A stretch of DNA of 64,000 bases from contig OZ252216.1 of NCBI GenBank assembly GCA_965248915.1, forward strand, positions 806,001 through 870,000. Reading direction: 5' to 3'. Positions within the stretch are counted from its first letter, which is position 1. Each line of letters starts with the position of its first letter. A model generated the notes under the pieces. The model saw only the letters and a program-made list of their open reading frames with translations. It was not told the DNA's origin and made no database searches. Below, one piece after another: positions 51,390-59,951 of this stretch. A program made the position numbers and the translations under genes. Origin of the DNA: CBDFLA01 sp965248915 (lineage in GTDB: Bacteria > Pseudomonadota > Alphaproteobacteria > M2410).

Positions 51390-52666
51390 GATGACTTTGG
51401 TGGAGGCTCAAACCCGCGTCCCTTGGCAATGCTGTCCTTGCCAAACTTGTCCCGCAATCGGTCCATGGCACGTTCGGCATCCGCCCGTCGATCAGCCTCT
51501 TTGTTGAGAAGGTCCGGTTGGTCGGCAAAGGTGTCTTCACAGAGATTGGCAAGTCCAACGCCCAGCAATCGGTAGGGCGTTCCGTCGCACTCTCGCTCCA
51601 ATAGTTCATGGGCAGTAGAATAGATGCGATCAGCAAGTTGTGTGGGATCCGACAAAGTCCGGCTGCGAGACTTTGTTTTGAAATTCGATGTTTTCAGTTT
51701 TAAGGTGACAGTCTCACCAGCCTTTTCAGAAGACTTCGCGCGTCGAGACACATTCTCACACAGACGCCACAAGACTTTGTCGAGGTCATCGAGTTTTTTC
51801 TTGTCTTCATTGAAGGTCACTTCATTGGAAATGCTCTTCATTCCACCGGATGGGTTCACATTTCGAGCATCTTGACCCTGTGAAAGCCGCGCCAATCGGA
51901 GCCCCATCGCACCGTATTTCTTAGCGAGCTTCTTCTCTTCCATCTTCTGAATTTGACCGATGGTCTTGATGCCATCCTTGGCCAGTGTTTGCCCGAACGC
52001 CTTTCCGACCCCCCAAATCAGCGACACCGGTTGCTTGGCCAGAAACTCAATCGCTTCTTCCTGTCCAATCACTGAGTACCCGCGCGGTTTGTCGAGGTCC
52101 GAAGCGATCTTTGCAAGAAACTTGCAGTAGCTGAGCCCGATAGAAACCGTGATATCGAGGTCATCCTCAATTTTCTTGGCCAAACGTGCCATCGTTTCCG
52201 CCGCACATCGTTTGTGAAGCCGTTCCGTGCCGGATAAATCAACAAAAGCCTCGTCAATAGAAAGGGGCTCAACAAGAGGGGTAAGGTCGCGCATCATGTC
52301 GCGGATTTCCCTGCCAACAGCGGAGTACTTCGACATTTGCGGTCGTACAATGACCGCATCAGGACAGGCCTTGCGGGCGCGGTACATCGGCTGCGCAGAG
52401 TGAACACCGTATGTGCGTGCAATGTAGCAAGCGGTAGAGACAACGCCGCGTTTTCCCTTGCCACCAACAATCACGGGTTTGTTAGCCAAGGCGGGATCAT
52501 CCCTTTTCTCAATCGCTGCATAAAAGGCATCACAGTCGAGATGGGCGATTGTCAGCGACGTAAGTTCTGGGTGAGAGATAAGTCGAGGACTGCCACAAGA
52601 GTTGCATCGTGATGGAGGTATATTGCCGTCAATCAGATGAAAACAAGCGCGGCACAGGGCTGGCAT
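51386..52666 (-). CDS. dinB: DNA polymerase IV (DinB) with N-terminal zinc ribbon
   Basis: 426 residues from the ATG at 52666, which overlaps the ROK stop (TGATG) and so supports this start over the upstream frame to 52699. Before the polymerase domain there is a CxxC-N12-CxxC zinc-ribbon-like segment (Cys5, 8, 21, 24). The Y-family catalytic motifs are [14 protein letters not shown] and [13 protein letters not shown], with the metal-binding Asp and Glu residues. It copies past DNA damage with low fidelity. The zinc ribbon is typical of some alphaproteobacterial DinB proteins. No LexA box is obvious, and coupling to a sugar kinase gene is unusual. Confidence 0.94.
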   Translation of the reverse strand: MPALCRACFHLIDGNIPPSRCNSCGSPRLISHPELTSLTIAHLDCDAFYAAIEKRDDPALANKPVIVGGKGKRGVVSTACYIARTYGVHSAQPMYRARKACPDAVIVRPQMSKYSAVGREIRDMMRDLTPLVEPLSIDEAFVDLSGTERLHKRCAAETMARLAKKIEDDLDITVSIGLSYCKFLAKIASDLDKPRGYSVIGQEEAIEFLAKQPVSLIWGVGKAFGQTLAKDGIKTIGQIQKMEEKKLAKKYGAMGLRLARLSQGQDARNVNPSGGMKSISNEVTFNEDKKKLDDLDKVLWRLCENVSRRAKSSEKAGETVTLKLKTSNFKTKSRSRTLSDPTQLADRIYSTAHELLERECDGTPYRLLGVGLANLCEDTFADQPDLLNKEADRRADAERAMDRLRDKFGKDSIAKGRGFEPPPKSS

Positions 52667-53592
52667 CACGCAAGCCCTTTGCCATCTGGCCATAGCCAAG
52701 CCGCCCCGCGCACGCCGCTGGAATCGCCGTGCTGATTGCGTACGATCCTCGTGTTTAGGTGGGGAGACATGGCGTACTTATTTAGGAGCGTCGGGACTTT
52801 TTCGTGAATCGCGTCGATGTTCGACATGCCGCCGCCGATCACAACTGTCTCTGGGTCCAAAATGTTGACCACATTGGACAGGGCGCGCGCGAAGCGATCA
52901 CAATATTGCTCCAGGGCCAGAGCAGCAGAAGCGTCCCCGTCATAGGCCCGATGACAAATGTCTTCCGGTGGTAACAATTGGCCTGTGTCCTCTTGAAAGC
53001 GCGCCGAGAATCCGGGGCCTGATAGCCAAGTCTCAATACAACCCTGAAGCCCGCAGTAGCAATGAGGACCCGGCTGCTCATTGGGTTGAGGGTGTGGCAA
53101 GGGGTTGTGACCCCATTCACCAGCGATTCCGTTACGCCCTTCCAGCACGCGGTGCGCAATGGCAATGCCGCCGCCACAGCCAGTGCCAACGATAACACCG
53201 AAAACACATGATGCATCTTTCGCGGCACCATCGACGGCTTCTGAAAGCGCAAAGCAGTTGGCATCATTGGCCATTCGGACCTCGCGACCTAAGGCCTTGG
53301 TAAGGTCTTGGTCAAAGCGTCTGCCGTTCAGCCAAGTCGAATTGGCATTCTTTACAAGACCGCTGTCGCGGTCGACGGTGCCGGGAATGCCAACACCTAC
53401 CAATCCACTTTGGTCAACGTTGCCTTCGATCGATGTGACGAGATCTCGAACGGCTCGAACTGTGCCATCGTAGTCATCTCTCGGTGTCGCAATGCGGGTT
53501 CGCTCCAAAACTTGGTTGCCAGTTCCGAAGGCAATGGCTTCGATCTTGGTTCCTCCGACATCAACGCCAATACGAAGGTCGCCGTCACTCAT
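52666..53592 (-). CDS. ROK-family sugar kinase
   Basis: 308 residues with the ROK ATP-binding start [15 protein letters not shown], the catalytic segment [11 protein letters not shown] and the zinc-binding [22 protein letters not shown] completes the phosphate-binding region. ROK kinases of this length phosphorylate fructose, glucose, N-acetylglucosamine or N-acetylmannosamine; the sequence does not settle which. There is no N-terminal helix-turn-helix, so it is a kinase and not a repressor. It overlaps the HAD gene by 4 bp and dinB by one base. Confidence 0.92.
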   Translation of the reverse strand: MSDGDLRIGVDVGGTKIEAIAFGTGNQVLERTRIATPRDDYDGTVRAVRDLVTSIEGNVDQSGLVGVGIPGTVDRDSGLVKNANSTWLNGRRFDQDLTKALGREVRMANDANCFALSEAVDGAAKDASCVFGVIVGTGCGGGIAIAHRVLEGRNGIAGEWGHNPLPHPQPNEQPGPHCYCGLQGCIETWLSGPGFSARFQEDTGQLLPPEDICHRAYDGDASAALALEQYCDRFARALSNVVNILDPETVVIGGGMSNIDAIHEKVPTLLNKYAMSPHLNTRIVRNQHGDSSGVRGAAWLWPDGKGLA

Positions 53593-54248
53593 CCAACGAC
53601 CCTCCGGTGGATGACATCATGGACTTCTGGCCAAAGATCTATCCGATGATCGCTGTGTTCGGCCGGGCCTAAGAGGCGCGCAAGCCTTGGATCCGCGATG
53701 AAGTGGATAATGACGGATGATGGCACAGCCTCTCTCACAGAAGTGATGTTGTGAGGAATGTCATCAAGAAAAAAGAAGGGACCGCCAGCCCCCGCGGCAA
53801 GATATGCAGCGGCTGGACCTTTGAGCCCTTCATTGGCTATCACCGGAAAGTGCATCCCATGCTTGGCAAGAGTTTCCTCGCGCGCTTGCTTTTGGGAGAG
53901 GGGCACATTGCTCAAGACCACGATTTGCGCGTGTTCAGAGAGCCGTTCCAGGGCCAGGGCCGCTCCCTCAACGGGTTCAAGAAAAGACGTCGATACCGCG
54001 AAGAATGAAGAAAGCAAGTCGCGCATCTTTTCCGTTGGATAAACTTCATTTGTGTCTTTGTATTTGATGTTTCCTGACAGAGCGAAAGACTGAAGGTCGA
54101 GCCAAAGACCCTGCGTCTCCAAATACCGTTCCAACCCGCCGACAAATTGAAACAAGACTTCGTCTGCGTCTGAAACAATGATCGGTCGACCAGGATCGAG
54201 CGTGATCTCATCGATTTGCTTTTTGATTTCAGTTCCAAGTTTACTCAT
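53589..54248 (-). CDS. HAD-superfamily hydrolase-like protein
   Basis: 219 residues. IIVSDADEVLFQFVGG matches HAD motif I (DxDxV) with the nucleophile Asp, VVLSNVPLSQKQAR matches motif II, and FFLDDIPHNITSV matches motif IV. Motif III lysine may be in the KGPAAAY segment. It is probably a small phosphatase; the substrate is unknown. The stop overlaps the ROK gene start by 4 bp, so it may remove phosphate in the same sugar pathway. It is preceded by a DUF3572 gene on the same strand, 24 bp away. Confidence 0.8.
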   Translation of the reverse strand: MSKLGTEIKKQIDEITLDPGRPIIVSDADEVLFQFVGGLERYLETQGLWLDLQSFALSGNIKYKDTNEVYPTEKMRDLLSSFFAVSTSFLEPVEGAALALERLSEHAQIVVLSNVPLSQKQAREETLAKHGMHFPVIANEGLKGPAAAYLAAGAGGPFFFLDDIPHNITSVREAVPSSVIIHFIADPRLARLLGPAEHSDHRIDLWPEVHDVIHRRVVG

Positions 54249-54272
54249 AGATCCACTTTCAATTGGCTGACT

Positions 54273-54566
54273 CTATTGCCAAATCCCAGATGTGTTTCCC
54301 GGCAGTGCGCGACGCGCCTGTCCGACCAGTTCCAATTCCCATTCATTTGCCTCGCAACACGCCACAAGCCGTCGCTCATCTTCTAATAGAAAATCAAGGA
54401 TCGAACCCAAAAGGGCTGAGTTCTCAAGGTTATCTTTGAGCGAATCAGGGGCGAGCCCAGACTGCGCCTGTAAGGCGGAAATCATCTTCTCGTCACCGGC
54501 AACGAAGGCTAAGGCTTGGAGAGCAAGAATTTCGGCTTGTTCTGGTGTCATAGTCCGCTCACGCAT
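54273..54566 (-). CDS. DUF3572 family protein
   Basis: 97 residues; the internal Met at 54551 (MTPEQAEILALQALAFVAGD) is an equally good start and begins the domain. The helical DUF3572 pattern includes LGSILDFLLEDERRLVACC. The family is restricted largely to alphaproteobacteria, often encoded next to divK and pleD, as here, but its function is unknown. It is divergent from divK with about 237 bp between the starts. That gap holds no other gene and should carry both promoters. Confidence 0.88.
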   Translation of the reverse strand: MRERTMTPEQAEILALQALAFVAGDEKMISALQAQSGLAPDSLKDNLENSALLGSILDFLLEDERRLVACCEANEWELELVGQARRALPGNTSGIWQ

Positions 54567-54803
54567 GCTTTATGGTTCACAATTCATCATAATATGGCAA
54601 ATCTCGCGCGGTTTTGCCCTCAATATTGCCTGTTTCAATGATTGATTAACGATATTCAGGTGAAATTGACAGCTGTAAAAATAACGATTCTCTTGGTCCC
54701 AAGCAGCGCAGATTTTTTTATCTCAAATAGCTTGCTGCAGCCGGGTTGACCGAATGAGGCCAAACAGATGACGATCCAAGAAGGTCTTGGAGATATGGAT
54801 ACC

Positions 54804-55175
54804 ATGACGAAGTCGAAGACGGTACTGATCGTCGAAGACAATGAGCTCAATATGAAGCTCTTTCATGATTTGCTTGACGCCCATGGGTTTCAAACGCTGC
54901 AAACTAGTGATGGCATGCAAGCCATGGAAATCGCGCGCCAACATCATCCAGATCTCATCTTAATGGATATCCAATTATCCGAGGTGTCCGGCTTGGAGGT
55001 CACAAAATGGCTGAAAGAGGACGAGGAATTAAAGTCTATTCCAATCATTGCGGTGACGGCTTCCGCTATGAAAGGGGATGAAGAGAAAATTCGACAAGGC
55101 GGCTGCGAGGCCTATATCGCTAAGCCAATCTCGGTTGTGGATTTTCTGCAGACAGTAAAAGAGTTCTTAGAATAG
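54804..55175 (+). CDS. divK: Single-domain response regulator DivK
   Basis: 123 residues from the ATG at 54804; the frame is open to 54768 but DivK proteins begin with [20 protein letters not shown] close to the N-terminus. GGAGAT lies about 10 bases upstream. The phosphoacceptor is Asp55 ([15 protein letters not shown]) and the switch lysine is in YIAKPISV. DivK connects the kinases DivJ and PleC with DivL-CckA and so with CtrA during the asymmetric cell cycle. Its linked pleD gene follows after 12 bp. The PleC-like kinase at 20.4-23.0 kb is a possible partner. Confidence 0.95.
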   Translation: MTKSKTVLIVEDNELNMKLFHDLLDAHGFQTLQTSDGMQAMEIARQHHPDLILMDIQLSEVSGLEVTKWLKEDEELKSIPIIAVTASAMKGDEEKIRQGGCEAYIAKPISVVDFLQTVKEFLE

Positions 55176-55187
55176 GGTGGGGGAAGT

Positions 55188-56567
55188 ATGTCAGCGCGTG
55201 TTTTGGTGGTTGACGATGTATTAGCCAACGTAAAATTGCTCGAAGCGAAATTAACCGCCGAGTATCTCGAAGTCTTGACTGCACTCAACGGTCCAGAGGC
55301 ATTGGTCATTGTCGAAAAGGAACAACCCGACATCGTCCTTCTTGATGTCATGATGCCCGGCATGGACGGTTTCGAAGTCTGCGGTAAGATCAAGTCCAAT
55401 CCGAAAACCGAACATATTCCTGTGGTGATGGTCACAGCGCTTGATCAGCAATCAGATCGTGTGGCAGGCATTGAGGCGGGAGCAGACGATTTCCTGACCA
55501 AACCTGTCAACGACATCGCGCTTATGGCCCGTGTGAAGAGCCTTCTACGTCTAAAGATGATGATGGACGAAATGCGCATGCGTGAGTCCACAGGCCGGTC
55601 TCTCGGCATCATGCCGTCTTCAACCGAAGAAGATGAAGATCCTTCAGCAGGCGGGCGCATTCTTGTCATCGAAGAACGCGAGATTACGGCGCGCCGTATT
55701 GTCGAGACACTCGGAGACAATTGCGAGGTTGAGCTCGACCGCGAGTATGACAGCGCCGTAGAAAAATCTCGAACCGGAAATTTTGACCTCATTATCGTCA
55801 GTCTGACAGTCGAGGCATTTGATGGTCTGCGTTTCTGTTCGCAAATCCGATCAATGGATGCGACGCGTCACGTTCCAATCCTCGTATTGGTTGAAGAGGA
55901 TGATCTGCCGCGCCTGGTCAGAGCATTGGATCTGGGTGTGAACGACTATCTGATGCGCCCGGTCGACCGCAATGAACTGGTCGCTCGCGTGAAAACCCAG
56001 TTCAAACGCAAGCGTTATGCGGATCAGCTGCGGACAAACTTCCACATGAGCCTCGAAATGGCTGTGACAGATCCACTCACAGGATTGCACAATCGCCGTT
56101 ACATGATGGGCCATTTGGACACGCTCATGGAGAACGCCACCACGAGCAGTAAGCCTTTGTCGCTTCTGATCGTTGATATAGATTTCTTCAAAGCGGTCAA
56201 TGATACCCACGGCCATGACGCGGGGGACGTGGTGTTGAAAGAATTTGCCAACCGCTTGGAAGGCAATGTACGCGGCGTCGACTTGAGCTGTCGTTTTGGT
56301 GGTGAAGAGTTCGTGGTCGTCATGCCGGACACAGACGTCAATGCCGCCTCAATGGTCGCTGAACGTATTCGAGAGCAAGTGGCTGCTCAGCCATTCAAGA
56401 TTGGCGAAAGCGACGACGATCGACTTGAACTGACCATTTCCATAGGCGTCGCTACAACCGCTGAAGATGGTGTCGGCGATGCCGACCAGCTTTTGCAAAG
56501 AGCCGACAAAGCGCTTTACCGCGCCAAAGATGAAGGTCGCAATCGGGTGGTCAACGCCGCCGCTTAA
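55188..56567 (+). CDS. pleD: Diguanylate cyclase response regulator PleD
   Basis: 459 residues. The first receiver has Asp53 (VLLDVMMPGMDGFE), a second receiver-like domain is at about 155-285, and the C-terminal GGDEF domain has the active motif GGEEF (in CRFGGEEFVVVMP). The RGVD just before it is an inhibitory c-di-GMP I-site (RxxD). Phosphorylation makes the protein dimerise and produce c-di-GMP, which controls polar development and motility in stalked and budding bacteria. The order divK-pleD is conserved in alphaproteobacteria. All active residues are present. Confidence 0.96.
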   Translation: MSARVLVVDDVLANVKLLEAKLTAEYLEVLTALNGPEALVIVEKEQPDIVLLDVMMPGMDGFEVCGKIKSNPKTEHIPVVMVTALDQQSDRVAGIEAGADDFLTKPVNDIALMARVKSLLRLKMMMDEMRMRESTGRSLGIMPSSTEEDEDPSAGGRILVIEEREITARRIVETLGDNCEVELDREYDSAVEKSRTGNFDLIIVSLTVEAFDGLRFCSQIRSMDATRHVPILVLVEEDDLPRLVRALDLGVNDYLMRPVDRNELVARVKTQFKRKRYADQLRTNFHMSLEMAVTDPLTGLHNRRYMMGHLDTLMENATTSSKPLSLLIVDIDFFKAVNDTHGHDAGDVVLKEFANRLEGNVRGVDLSCRFGGEEFVVVMPDTDVNAASMVAERIREQVAAQPFKIGESDDDRLELTISIGVATTAEDGVGDADQLLQRADKALYRAKDEGRNRVVNAAA

Positions 56568-56584
56568 GCCTCAAATCGTCTCAT

Positions 56585-56616
56585 AAAAAAGGCGCTTGTG
56601 ACATCACAGGCGCCTT
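56585..56616 (-). terminator. Intrinsic terminator of rpmG
   Basis: Reading the minus strand, AAGGCGCCTGTGA (56616-56604) pairs with TCACAAGCGCCTT (56601-56589), with one wobble pair, and is followed by a run of T (complement of AAAAAA at 56585-56590). It lies between the pleD stop (56567) and the rpmG stop (56640) and may also stop transcription from pleD. Confidence 0.87.
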
Positions 56617-56639
56617 CGTCATTCAAAGGGGAGATCAAG

Positions 56640-56807
56640 CTACTTGATCTTGCCTTCCTTGTATTCCACGTGCTTGCGCACGACGGGATCATACTTACGA
56701 ACCACCATTTTTTCGGTCATCGTCCGTGTGTTCTTCTTGGCCACATAGAAATGACCTGTGTCCGCTGTGCTGTTCAAGCGAATCTTGATGGTGGATGCCT
56801 TGGCCAC
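56640..56807 (-). CDS. rpmG: 50S ribosomal protein L33
   Basis: 55 residues read on the minus strand from a GTG start at 56807: [20 protein letters not shown] continuing to the end [11 protein letters not shown]. This is the full length of L33, a small large-subunit protein near the E site. GGAGATAGG lies just before the start and serves as the ribosome site. The zinc-binding cysteines of the C+ type are absent, so it is the C-minus form. It is a single-gene unit with a good terminator. Confidence 0.95.
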   Translation of the reverse strand: MAKASTIKIRLNSTADTGHFYVAKKNTRTMTEKMVVRKYDPVVRKHVEYKEGKIK

Positions 56808-56939
56808 GGGCCTATCTCCGTCATAAATCTCGGCGCATTTCGCGCCCGTCTGTCAATGAGGGGCGGACTTTACGGATCGCGGCTCTTTTGTCAAGCGTAG
56901 CAAGGAGGGGTTGGGCAAGCGATCAAAACACGAAGGAAT

Positions 56940-57659
56940 TCAAAGGCTTCGCGAGGCTTCCCGGCGTCGCTTCAAGAGCCTGTTGTCGCGGTAGGACATG
57001 AACAATGTGGGCCCTTGGGCGGTAGCGGTCCCAAGCTTGCTTTGGTTGGCCAACGTCGCCACTTCCTCCAAGACGGCCTCCGTCACATCAATGATCGGCA
57101 GCTTGAGAGCCTCAACAAGGGGATACCAGGCAAGGTCGAGGAGCTCCGTCGTGGCCCGCAACGTTCCGGTCGTTGCCTCGGCTGAAGCCGTCAAAAAGCG
57201 TGCGTGAAATCGGATTGGGCTGTTTGGCGGTGTAATCGCTCGCGCGATGCAACGAAACACTTGGTGGTTGGGCGCCAGGCCTTGATCTTCAAAGGTCTGC
57301 CAGCTTCCAGGAACCGCAGACGGTGTCCTGCGGCTCCTCTCCGCCAACATCAAACCCGTTTCCTCAAAGGTCTCACGGATCGCCGCATTGGCAAGGGCGC
57401 GTGCTTTCGCCTTCGTACATTTCGTTGTCGCCCGCAAGGCGGCCTCGACTTGAGGTTCGAGCGGCTGCGTTGGCTCAACTTGCCAATCTTCAGGGTCAAC
57501 TTTCCCCCCAGGAAAAACAAATGCGTCGGGGATGAACCGTGACTTCGGCGGACGCCGTCCCATCAAGATCGACAACCCATTGCCGCCCTCTTTGTAAAGC
57601 ACAACGCTGGCCGCATCTTGCGGAACCACCGGGATCTGTCCGCCCACGGTTTCCGTCAC
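56940..57659 (-). CDS. Nudix hydrolase (second of a tandem pair)
   Basis: 239 residues. The Nudix box begins at FPGGKVDPEDW and ends at RETFEETGLML, separated by an insert of about 35 residues, so the box is split in sequence compared with the classical GX5EX7REUXEEXGU. The metal-binding REXXEE glutamates are intact. Family members cleave nucleoside diphosphates linked to other groups. Its start overlaps the stop of the upstream Nudix gene by 4 bp. The two are clear paralogues (same insert position and similar HxxxRAITPP segments). The substrate is unknown. Confidence 0.87.
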   Translation of the reverse strand: MTETVGGQIPVVPQDAASVVLYKEGGNGLSILMGRRPPKSRFIPDAFVFPGGKVDPEDWQVEPTQPLEPQVEAALRATTKCTKAKARALANAAIRETFEETGLMLAERSRRTPSAVPGSWQTFEDQGLAPNHQVFRCIARAITPPNSPIRFHARFLTASAEATTGTLRATTELLDLAWYPLVEALKLPIIDVTEAVLEEVATLANQSKLGTATAQGPTLFMSYRDNRLLKRRREASRSL

Positions 57660-58396
57660 GTTCGATCCTGCACCGGTTCACCGTTTCTGAAATAGACAAA
57701 GGGACCAGGCTCAGAATAGGAGAGGGGTTTTGTGAGTCGCCGCTCCACTTCGCTCAAAACCATGCGCGTTATGTTCGGCAGTTCAATCTCCTGGGCTTCC
57801 TTGGGCGTGAACCAACAGAGCTCCAACAATTCACCTGAAGCCTTGGACGTGTCGTGCAGGTCCCCTTGGATTTGGGCGGTGTCGGTCATGAAAAACCGTG
57901 TGTCGAACCGCCTTGTGCGATAGGGCGGCGTGATGGCCCGGGCCACGAAATGCAGTTTGTCCAGCGCTGGCGCCACGCCGTGGTCCATGAAAGCGCGCCA
58001 ATGGGGCGAGCGGGTTCTGGGCGGGGCGCTGGTCCTCTCGCCCACAAGGAGGCCTGCTTCTTCAAATGTCTCTCGCACCGCCGCCATGGCGAGCGCCCGC
58101 GCTTTGGTTTCCGAGCACCCTTGGGTGAGCCGTGCCATCACCTGTGCATTGAGGTCGGTAAGCGGCGGTACCCGCCCATCACCAATGTCGACGCGCCCGC
58201 CTGGAAAGACAAACTTGTTGGGCATGAACTTGTGGCTTTCATGTCGCTTACCGAGCAGGATGCGCGGACTGTCCGCATCATGGCGCACCAGGATAAGCGT
58301 TGCCGCATCCTTCGGTCTTACCGCGCGCCCAGTCGAGCGGTATTCACGCGACGACATGTATTTGGGGTCAAAGTTCTTGCGGGGCGTTTCACTCAA
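57656..58396 (-). CDS. Nudix hydrolase (first of a tandem pair)
   Basis: 246 residues from a TTG at 58396 (MSETPRKNFDPKYMSSREYR). It shares the long insert in the Nudix box with its neighbour: FPGGRVDIGDG then, after about 35 residues, RETFEEAGLLVGE. The metal-binding glutamates are kept. The pair probably arose by tandem duplication and is translationally coupled. Similar long-insert Nudix proteins occur in many alphaproteobacteria without an assigned substrate. It is divergent from the DUF4336 gene, with 107 bp between starts. Confidence 0.87.
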   Translation of the reverse strand: MSETPRKNFDPKYMSSREYRSTGRAVRPKDAATLILVRHDADSPRILLGKRHESHKFMPNKFVFPGGRVDIGDGRVPPLTDLNAQVMARLTQGCSETKARALAMAAVRETFEEAGLLVGERTSAPPRTRSPHWRAFMDHGVAPALDKLHFVARAITPPYRTRRFDTRFFMTDTAQIQGDLHDTSKASGELLELCWFTPKEAQEIELPNITRMVLSEVERRLTKPLSYSEPGPFVYFRNGEPVQDRT

Positions 58397-58503
58397 AACC
58401 AGCTATTCCTCTTGTTTTTCCCACTGTGCCAGCTTGGCGGGGGGCAAAGCAAGCGTGAGACCCGAAACTGGCTCTGACCCCAAGGAATCGCTATTCTTGT
58501 CAA

Positions 58504-59241
58504 ATGAACAATAATGCAAATGGTGCTGCCCATCTCGTTCCCGTGGGAGATGACTGCTGGATCGTCGAGGGCGGCATCGTCGACTTCTATTCCTTTCCGT
58601 ACCCAACCCGGAGCGTTGTTTGCCGTATGAGTGACGGCACCCTTTGGGTCTGGTCTCCAATCGCATTGTCTGAGGATCTTCGGCGAGAGGTAAATGAGTT
58701 GGGCCAAGTCGCGCATCTCGTGAGCCCCAACAAGATCCATCATCTCTTCTTGGGCGAATGGAAGGAAGCCTACCCAGGCGCGCGCCTGTGGGGTCCGCAA
58801 TCGGTCATCGACAAGCGACAGGACCTCACCTTCCAGCCCGCATTGACAGATACGGTGCCGGAAGAGTGGCGCAATGACATCGACACCGCCTGGTTTCGCG
58901 GGTCGTTCTTTATCGACGAGATGGTGTTCTTTCATCCAGCTTCGAATACCGCGATCTTTGCCGACCTCAGCGAGAACTTTTCTGAAGACTTCCTACGTGA
59001 GCATTGGGGTGGATGGAAGACCCGCATCGCCAAACTCTGGCGCATTGTCGAAGGCTATGGATACGCGCCGTTAGAAATGCGTTTGAGTTGGTGGCGCAAG
59101 AAACCGGCGCGCGAGGCCCTCGCGAAAGTCAAAGCCTGGCAGCCCGAGCGGGTTGTGATGGCGCACGGAGAGTGGCAACGCGAAGGCGGCCTTGCGTTTA
59201 TCAACCGCGCTTTTCGCTGGCTCGACAAGAGCGAGGGATAG
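58504..59241 (+). CDS. DUF4336 domain protein
   Basis: 245 residues that match the DUF4336 layout: DDCWIVEGGIVDFYSFPYPT and RSVVCRMSDGTLWVWSPI near the start, LVSPNKIHHLFLGEWKEAYP in the middle and PERVVMAHGEW near the end. These spots correspond to strands and ligand positions of a metallo-beta-lactamase-like fold in which the usual HxHxDH motif is replaced, so activity is uncertain. The ATG start is supported by a TTGTCAA promoter-like region only. The next gene follows after 3 bp and they are probably cotranscribed. Confidence 0.83.
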   Translation: MNNNANGAAHLVPVGDDCWIVEGGIVDFYSFPYPTRSVVCRMSDGTLWVWSPIALSEDLRREVNELGQVAHLVSPNKIHHLFLGEWKEAYPGARLWGPQSVIDKRQDLTFQPALTDTVPEEWRNDIDTAWFRGSFFIDEMVFFHPASNTAIFADLSENFSEDFLREHWGGWKTRIAKLWRIVEGYGYAPLEMRLSWWRKKPAREALAKVKAWQPERVVMAHGEWQREGGLAFINRAFRWLDKSEG

Positions 59242-59244
59242 GCC

Positions 59245-59883
59245 ATGGGCCGCAAACGACAAAGATCTCATCAAGCTTGGCGCCGTGACGCCACGGCAGA
59301 ACCGCGCGCAACTTTGGCGCGTTCCTTTGATCCTGGCGACAGTGAGCTTGAGGCGGTGATCCGAAAGTTTGAGGAGAACGCACCCTCAAGAGGCACGCCC
59401 GCAATCACCACCGAACCATTGCACAAGGACTTCATTGCACCGGCAAGTGTCGCTGATGTGCGCGCCCAATTGGACCGCGTGCCCGCCCACTTCCTTCGCG
59501 GTCTCAAAGCCGTATTCATCCTGGGTGGGTCAAACAAGCAAGCCCAAGCCTTTCGCGCTGCCTTTGCCTATGGCCGTTACATTGAGGGCATGATCTTCCT
59601 GCACGCGTTTCCAAAAGCGCGCCTGTCACGGGTCTACAAGACACCGCTCAAGCCCAGCGACACCATTGAGTATGCCCGTGCCGGGGCCGTCGTGGAGACC
59701 AAAGCCGGCAAACAGGAAATCCGCTTCGACCGCGCAGCCCTCAAACGCTTTTATTGCCGCGACGTGCTGATGCACGAACTTGGTCACCATGTGGAAGAAA
59801 CCATTGGCGGCCACAAGACCTACAAAAAATCAGAAGGCTTCGCCAACTGGTTCGCTGGGGAATATGGGTATCGGTTGGGGTAG
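59245..59883 (+). CDS. Putative zinc metallopeptidase (HExxH), unknown family
   Basis: 212 residues, not matched to a named family. A helix near the end carries HELGHH (177-182), the zinc-binding HExxH motif with an extra His, and Glu197 in SEGFANWFAGEYG lies at a distance suited to the third ligand of gluzincins. The N-terminal 70 residues are basic and probably disordered. There is no signal peptide, so it should act in the cytosol. It starts 3 bp after the DUF4336 stop and is probably in the same operon. Alternatively it could be a phage-type or toxin-associated peptidase. Confidence 0.65.
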   Translation: MGRKRQRSHQAWRRDATAEPRATLARSFDPGDSELEAVIRKFEENAPSRGTPAITTEPLHKDFIAPASVADVRAQLDRVPAHFLRGLKAVFILGGSNKQAQAFRAAFAYGRYIEGMIFLHAFPKARLSRVYKTPLKPSDTIEYARAGAVVETKAGKQEIRFDRAALKRFYCRDVLMHELGHHVEETIGGHKTYKKSEGFANWFAGEYGYRLG

Positions 59884-59951
59884 GGTGGGCCGCTGTACGA
59901 TTGAATGAGTTATTATTTTCCGGTCAGATTGCGCGCACGTATTGTCACATA

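Noticed and set aside
58393..58935. Minus-strand open frame of 180 codons before the Nudix pair
   Set aside because: It lies antisense to the well-supported DUF4336 gene, has no recognisable domain, and its overlap with the Nudix start looks accidental.
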